Assembly (NCBI GenBank): GCA_041628815.1
Contig: JBFKOL010000102.1
Location: 1-12,505 of the forward strand
DNA from: JBFKOL01 sp041628815
GTDB taxonomy: Bacteria > Bacteroidota > Bacteroidia > Chitinophagales > Saprospiraceae
Reading direction: 5' to 3'
Length of the DNA stretch: 12,505 bases
This document shows, one piece after another, positions 8,006 through 12,505 of the stretch. The position numbers were made by a program, and so were the translations under genes. Numbering within the stretch: position 1 is the first letter of the stretch; every line of letters begins with the position of its first letter. Below the pieces are notes generated by a model, which worked only from the letters and a program-made list of their open reading frames with translations, ran no database searches and had not been told where the DNA came from.

Positions 8006-9703
8006 TTATACCGATGATTTCATTCTCCAAATAATCAAGGAAATGATCATAACTCCAACAGCGGCCAGGCCTATGACTATGAGGTAGCCAAGGTTTTCGG
8101 TTTCTGGTGGCTCTGCAATGAAAATAGTCTGGTTCGTATCGACATTTGCAACAATCTGCTGCGTCCCTGCCGTCCAAAACACTACGATTGAATCAATTTT
8201 TACATTCTGCCCAAGACCAAAATGGACTACGGGTGAGTTCTGAGATAAATGGCTGGAAGCACCTCCGTCGACGTCCCGGATCATTTTGGTATTTCCCGCC
8301 ACAACTTTGACACGCGAACCAATACCATTGGTCTCTGAACGACTTCCAGTGAGGGCAACTTTTATCCAGTTTCCTCCATTTCTCTCGTTCCTAAACAGTC
8401 GGGTTGCAGATCCAACAGGATAGTCCTTTACCGGTATCTGGTTTACTAGGATAATGTCAAGATCACCGTCATTTTCAATATCCAGCGTGGCCATCCCGCG
8501 GCCGATGCCATAGTCATTCGTACCACTTGCTCTACCCTTGTCACTAAAGAAACCGTCTTCGTTTTCAAACAGGAAATTTCCCATTGGCGTACAATTGGGA
8601 TTTAGATCACCATTAGCCACGTAAAGGTCGAGGTCTCCATCATGGTCAAAATCGCCAAAGCTCGCTCCCCAACTAATGGTGAAAATCTGCATACCGAGCG
8701 GAGCTGCTTTGTTCTCAAAAGGACCTAAAGCTCCCCCCTCATTCACCATGAAAAAATTGAATCGGATGTTCGTTACAAAGTAGTCCATGAACCCGTTGCC
8801 ATCATAATCACCCGGAGCGGCTGCCATCGCGTTGATTGTAAGATCCATCCGGCTGGTATCCTCGACATAACTGACCGACCTCTTCGGATAATCATTTCTT
8901 AGAAGGAAATTGGGTTGCGCCTTGTAACCGAAATCATTGATGATATAGATATCGTGGTCCTGATCGTTGTCAAAATCCGTAAAGATTCCACCAAAGCCAA
9001 AGCCCCTGTGGTCCATGCCGTATCGTGCAGACACTTCTTTAAAGTACCTTCCTTTTACGTTGAGGTAGAGATAATCCTTGGCTGTGCGGCTGGCATTGAC
9101 AATCGTTGCATCCTTGATTTCCGTGAGGGGACCATCGTACTCCAGAAAATAATTGCCTATGAAGGCATCGGGATATCCATCGTTATTGATATCACCAAAA
9201 CTAACACCCGTACTGAATGAGTAATCATCAGCCAACCCCCATTTCCGGGTCACATCCGTAAATGTCAAGTCTCCATTGTTGAGAAAAAGAACATTGATCT
9301 CTCTCGGAATTTGCTTGACACTGTCTCTCGAGGTAATGGTCGTGATAAAAAGGTCGCTCCATCCGTCCCTATTGACATCTGCCGATGCCACCCCTTGGGT
9401 AACGTAAGACCTGGTTATTTCCAGTCCCGAACCTTCAAACCGATCAATGAAAGACCCATTGCCATCATTGATGTATAATTTATCGTCGTTCATGCCACCT
9501 GTAATATAAAAATCCTGATATCCGTCATTGTTGGCGTCAAAAACACTGACACCCCCACCGAACATTCCTTCATAAACCCTAAACTGGTGGACAATACCTG
9601 CAGAATCGGTTATATCTGTGAACCGCAATTGGCTATTCAGTAAGGTGCCGTACAGGAATAACTGGACGATAACCAAAGCGTTAATTCGGTAATAAAGGAC
9701 CAT
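8006..9703 (-). CDS. CRTAC1-type FG-GAP/VCBS repeat protein with ASPIC/UnbV domain and C-terminal membrane anchor
   Basis: An N-terminal signal (MVLYYRINALVIVQLFLYG, residues 1-25) is followed by seven Ca-binding-like FG-GAP loops: DANNDGYQD (56), DVNRDGWSD (109), DINNDGYPD (171), DFDNDQDHD (243), DYDGNGFMD (299), DFDHDGDLD (351) and DIENDGDLD (408). They predict a beta-propeller. Residues about 444-530 are an ASPIC/UnbV domain (GNWIKVALTGSRSETNGIG, VVHFGLGQ, DSIVVFW). Unlike many relatives, it ends in a membrane segment (about 538-559) followed by WRMKSSV, so the propeller is probably held at a membrane and faces the periplasm. The family is usually seen as a binding or interaction protein; no catalytic motif is visible. 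The start lies 3 bp after the haloperoxidase stop, so both are surely in one operon and probably translationally coupled. Confidence 0.92.
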   Translation of the reverse strand: MVLYYRINALVIVQLFLYGTLLNSQLRFTDITDSAGIVHQFRVYEGMFGGGVSVFDANNDGYQDFYITGGMNDDKLYINDGNGSFIDRFEGSGLEITRSYVTQGVASADVNRDGWSDLFITTITSRDSVKQIPREINVLFLNNGDLTFTDVTRKWGLADDYSFSTGVSFGDINNDGYPDAFIGNYFLEYDGPLTEIKDATIVNASRTAKDYLYLNVKGRYFKEVSARYGMDHRGFGFGGIFTDFDNDQDHDIYIINDFGYKAQPNFLLRNDYPKRSVSYVEDTSRMDLTINAMAAAPGDYDGNGFMDYFVTNIRFNFFMVNEGGALGPFENKAAPLGMQIFTISWGASFGDFDHDGDLDLYVANGDLNPNCTPMGNFLFENEDGFFSDKGRASGTNDYGIGRGMATLDIENDGDLDIILVNQIPVKDYPVGSATRLFRNERNGGNWIKVALTGSRSETNGIGSRVKVVAGNTKMIRDVDGGASSHLSQNSPVVHFGLGQNVKIDSIVVFWTAGTQQIVANVDTNQTIFIAEPPETENLGYLIVIGLAAVGVMIISLIIWRMKSSV

Positions 9704-9706
9704 AGG

Positions 9707-11104
9707 TTACGACTTGGGAGATTTCCAATTGAGGCGGTTAACATTTTCAGCAATCCTGACTCCTTCGGTCAGACCCACCTCGTTGTCCTGGGGTACATGG
9801 ATGCCCCCGAAAAAGCGCGAATCTGCCGTTTCGGTAGCGATCTCCCATATAGACTTGAAGTTCCTGGCTTTAAAATCGACATCGCGAATTTTATCCCTGG
9901 GTCTTCCTACGTGTGAACTATCTGTGAAAACGGTCTGGTTGTCGAATAAGTCCATGAGCACACAAGCCGAAGCGGCTGCCTGGATCGCGTGCCCCGAAGG
10001 AAAAGCCGGAAAGGGAGGATCTGGCCAAAAAGACTCCCACTCCTCATCAATGTATGCGGGAATAAATGTATTCGGTCTTTCCGAAAAAAAATGGTACTTC
10101 CACTTCCAGCAATTGATGAACGCATCGGCGACCGCCATGCCTACCCGCGCATAAGTCTCTCCACATTCAATAAGTGTGGGCTTATTTTTCTTTATGAGAA
10201 TATTGGCAATATAGAACGAGTGTCCCGGGGGTGTAAACGTTTCATCCGGGTCATCTCCCCACCAAATGGCGATTTCCTTTTCTTCCTGACTCAGTGCTTT
10301 GTCTTTTTCATAGACCGTCATAAATTGTTCATAGTAGGGGCTTCCTGGCGATGGGTCGTAGGGTATCATGTACGGAAGATCCAGCGATGAGTTTTCCCTG
10401 AGAAAAGTTCTGTTGAGGCCCCAATGCGGATGCAACGGATGATGACTGAACGACTGGGCGTACAGCGGTGGCTTCCACGATCCGGGGTGTTCTGGATGGA
10501 TAAAATTCTTATCGAAATTAGCTAAATAACCACGGTGACCTCCATCCGAAACAGACCATTGGAAAATGCTATCCGCTATGGTTCGGCCAAAAGCAGCAGA
10601 CCTCGTAGTCATTTCCAGATCTCCGCTTAGATCGCGCAAAGAAGTGTGAATGACGTGCTCGAGACTGTCTATACTGCGCTTATTGTCCTCCGATGTCTGG
10701 ATGTATAATTTCCTGATGATTTCCGCCATAGCCGCATTGCAGGCTATCGACCAGTTGTATGTTTTCTCCAGATCAGGCGTGGGCAGCTGGGGCATTTCAT
10801 TTAACTGCGACTGCAGGGACTGGTACGGTGGAAAACCATGAACTACGGATTCGTACATCGTTAACCCGATATATCCCAAACATCGAGAAGCGAATGTGGG
10901 CGAATTTTGCGGAGTCCGCTTGGTGATCATCAATGCCATATCAGACCATGCCAGGGCGATTTCATAGTCTTCGAAAGAAGGATATTGTAACCGCTTAGAA
11001 CAAGAAGAAGAAAAAAAAAGGCCAATAGCAACAGTACAAATCCAAGTGGCATAATGCAATGTACTTTTTGGTATATGATGCTTCATATTCTCATTCATTC
11101 TCAT
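9707..11104 (-). CDS. Vanadium-dependent haloperoxidase, probable lipoprotein (PAP2 superfamily)
   Basis: These enzymes use vanadate and H2O2 to oxidise halides to hypohalous acids. The complete vanadate-binding set of fungal V-chloroperoxidase (Lys353, Arg360, Ser402-Gly403-His404, Arg490, His496) is present with the same spacing: Lys336 and Arg343 in WKWKYHFFSERP, Ser370-Gly371-His372 in PPFPAFPSGHA, and Arg430 and His436 in SRFFGGIHVPQD. Trp333 and Phe365 fall where V-chloroperoxidase has Trp350 and Phe397, positions that are Arg and His in algal bromoperoxidases. A signal segment (about 19-34) ends in SSSC-S, a relaxed lipobox, so it is probably a lipoprotein anchored at Cys35. The 465-residue length is normal for bacterial members. 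The start codon overlaps the upstream stop (ATGA); further ATGs follow at codons 3 and 7. A phosphatase role is the main alternative but fits the residues less well. Confidence 0.92.
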   Translation of the reverse strand: MRMNENMKHHIPKSTLHYATWICTVAIGLFFSSSCSKRLQYPSFEDYEIALAWSDMALMITKRTPQNSPTFASRCLGYIGLTMYESVVHGFPPYQSLQSQLNEMPQLPTPDLEKTYNWSIACNAAMAEIIRKLYIQTSEDNKRSIDSLEHVIHTSLRDLSGDLEMTTRSAAFGRTIADSIFQWSVSDGGHRGYLANFDKNFIHPEHPGSWKPPLYAQSFSHHPLHPHWGLNRTFLRENSSLDLPYMIPYDPSPGSPYYEQFMTVYEKDKALSQEEKEIAIWWGDDPDETFTPPGHSFYIANILIKKNKPTLIECGETYARVGMAVADAFINCWKWKYHFFSERPNTFIPAYIDEEWESFWPDPPFPAFPSGHAIQAAASACVLMDLFDNQTVFTDSSHVGRPRDKIRDVDFKARNFKSIWEIATETADSRFFGGIHVPQDNEVGLTEGVRIAENVNRLNWKSPKS

Positions 11105-12505
11105 TGTACTTGCCTCAAGGTATTTTTATAAGTCAGGACCTCTCCCTGATTAACACCTACCAATATTTGGTCGCCAAGATTCAATATGCTTCGTACATCA
11201 CCTGTGATGGATAATCCGGATAAAGCCTGGGGTAGATATTCGAAGGATCCGTCTCCAGTACCTTTCATCAAAAATCCATAATTAGCATCCACACTTCCCA
11301 GTCTCAATTTCAAGGATGAATTATTACCACACATCAATAAGTCCTGATTTCCATCTCCGTCAAAATCCTTTCGTACAATGGCATAGATAGGGGCATACTG
11401 GGCTTCGACGGGAAGTGGTTTGTTATAGAAACGATCGTCGGGACCTCGTAAAAACAAACTGGTCTCCTGGTGCGTCATCTCCAATTTTTCTGCACGCCCC
11501 AAAGCCTCCATGCCTACAATATCTTCTATAGTCGCATCTGCATAGCTCTCAAAGGATGGATACCTGGCCGCCAATGGGGCCAGCTGTCTGCGAAGCTCAT
11601 CGCGGGTTATAAAAGGATAAGAAACATCCCCCATATAATAGGAGAATATAGGATCCAAAGAACCGTTGTCATCAAAATCATGGTAATAAAGCGTACAGGG
11701 TTGTTCATCAGTCGCCCTGAATTGAACATTTTTCCCTAGATTCCCCACAATGAGATCGTCAAGTCCGTCATCATTCAGGTCTCCAACAGCAAGGGTGTTC
11801 CACATCCCGTTGTAAGCCTTATCAAAATAATGATCAGACTGCCTGACAAGTTTTCCCGATTCATTGACGTAGACTGTGAGGGGCATCCACTCACCGACGA
11901 CGATAAGATCCGGTATGTCATCATCATTGAGATCTGTCCATTCTGCATCGGTGACCATTCCTGTCCTTCTGATATCTTCTGACCACTCTTCTGTTTGATC
12001 CCGGAATCTGCCGGTGCCATCGTTGATTAATAAATAACTTTCAGAGGGTTCGGGAAAGCGTCCCGGAACTGCTCGACCACCTACAAACAAGTCAGGAAAT
12101 CCATCCAAATTGACATCTGCGGTTGACACACATGAACCATTTGCGTAAACAGGCGGAACACCATCTAAAGCACGTCTTAATCGACCACTCCCATCATTGA
12201 TGTAGAGACGGTCCTGAAGACGCGGATCTTCTACAGACATATCATGATATCCCCCGCTTACAACGAATAAGTCGAGATCACCGTCCATATCCACATCAAT
12301 GAATTGGGCATCACAATCGACATAACCGGCGTCAGCAGATAAAGCGTCCTGATTAAAAGGAATATATCCCCTTGAAGTCGTCCCCAAATAAAGCTGTCCG
12401 GACTGATTTTGAGACCCCCCAATAAAAACATCGTAGTGACCATCCCCATTTATATCACCCGATGCCATGCAGGGTCCCACCTCAGATAATTCCATTAGCA
12501 ATAAC
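11101..12505 (-). CDS. Large VCBS/FG-GAP repeat protein, C-terminal part (5' end outside window)
   Basis: The frame is open to the right edge; the first visible possible start is a TTG, and the codon before it is still coding, so about 468 C-terminal residues are seen. Seven Asp-rich FG-GAP loops occur: DINGDGHYD, DVDMDGDLD, DVNLDGFPD, DLNDDDIPD, DLNDDGLDD, DFDDNGSLD and DFDGDGNQD. The order GGYHDM..QDRLYINDG, GGRAVPGRFPEPSESYLLINDG, VVGEWMP, GNLGKN, SYPFITRDELRRQLAP, LPVEAQYAPIYAI and ITGDVRSI is typical of a recurrent Bacteroidota family. As I recall, its members are about 1,100 residues long with an ASPIC/UnbV domain in the middle; that region would lie outside the window. It is expected to be exported. 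The stop overlaps the haloperoxidase start by 4 bp (ATGA), so the two are translationally coupled. The exact binding partner is unknown. Confidence 0.9.
   Translation of the reverse strand, partial: LLLMELSEVGPCMASGDINGDGHYDVFIGGSQNQSGQLYLGTTSRGYIPFNQDALSADAGYVDCDAQFIDVDMDGDLDLFVVSGGYHDMSVEDPRLQDRLYINDGSGRLRRALDGVPPVYANGSCVSTADVNLDGFPDLFVGGRAVPGRFPEPSESYLLINDGTGRFRDQTEEWSEDIRRTGMVTDAEWTDLNDDDIPDLIVVGEWMPLTVYVNESGKLVRQSDHYFDKAYNGMWNTLAVGDLNDDGLDDLIVGNLGKNVQFRATDEQPCTLYYHDFDDNGSLDPIFSYYMGDVSYPFITRDELRRQLAPLAARYPSFESYADATIEDIVGMEALGRAEKLEMTHQETSLFLRGPDDRFYNKPLPVEAQYAPIYAIVRKDFDGDGNQDLLMCGNNSSLKLRLGSVDANYGFLMKGTGDGSFEYLPQALSGLSITGDVRSILNLGDQILVGVNQGEVLTYKNTLRQVQ

Noticed and set aside
9707..11104. 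Plain PAP2 phosphatase instead of haloperoxidase
   Set aside because: The protein has the full length, the W-K-W-K...RP motif and the Trp/Phe second-shell residues of the chloroperoxidase family; a phosphatase activity cannot be fully excluded.

Overview
The window looks like a chromosomal segment of a member of the Bacteroidota, probably a Saprospiria-like or other marine/environmental lineage. The evidence is a gliding-motility/type IX secretion C-terminal domain (CHU_C type), a CarB that ends without the C-terminal allosteric domain, a Bacteroidota-type four-helix-bundle gene, two FG-GAP/VCBS 'CRTAC1-like' proteins, AT-rich start regions without strong Shine-Dalgarno sequences, and one upstream element matching TAnnTTTG. 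The lineage is inferred from gene content; no rRNA or other marker is present.

Left part (1-3870). The 3' two thirds of carB (carbamoyl-phosphate synthase large chain) runs in from the left edge on the + strand. It meets a convergent gene for a secreted, acidic PDZ-domain protein that carries an internal duplication. A perfect 11-bp hairpin with an A-tract on one side and a T-tract on the other lies between them and probably terminates both. Divergent from the PDZ gene is a small soluble protein that is almost only a TonB C-terminal domain.

Middle (3871-4451). A compact, AT-rich cassette sits almost exactly between two convergent stop codons. It holds one four-helix-bundle gene (the 23S rRNA intervening-sequence/Avd-like family), bracketed by two 8-bp tandem arrays in inverted orientation: (GGTTGCAG)4 on the left and, on the opposite strand, (AGTTGCAG)5 on the right. 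This is the most unusual structure in the window and looks like a small mobile or once-mobile unit.

Right part (4462-12505, all on the - strand). In transcription order the genes are: the C-terminal part of a large VCBS/FG-GAP repeat protein (runs off the right edge); a vanadium-dependent haloperoxidase lipoprotein with the full vanadate-binding set; a CRTAC1-type FG-GAP/ASPIC-UnbV protein with a C-terminal membrane anchor; a type IX secreted protein with a CHU_C domain; and a GH37 trehalase without a signal peptide. The first three are tightly packed (ATGA overlap, then a 3-bp gap) and clearly form one operon. The CHU_C gene follows after 53 bp and may belong to it. The trehalase follows after 80 bp that contain a terminator-like hairpin, so it may be transcribed separately. 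The operon encodes exported, surface or periplasmic proteins around a predicted halide-oxidising enzyme; a joint function is inferred from context only.
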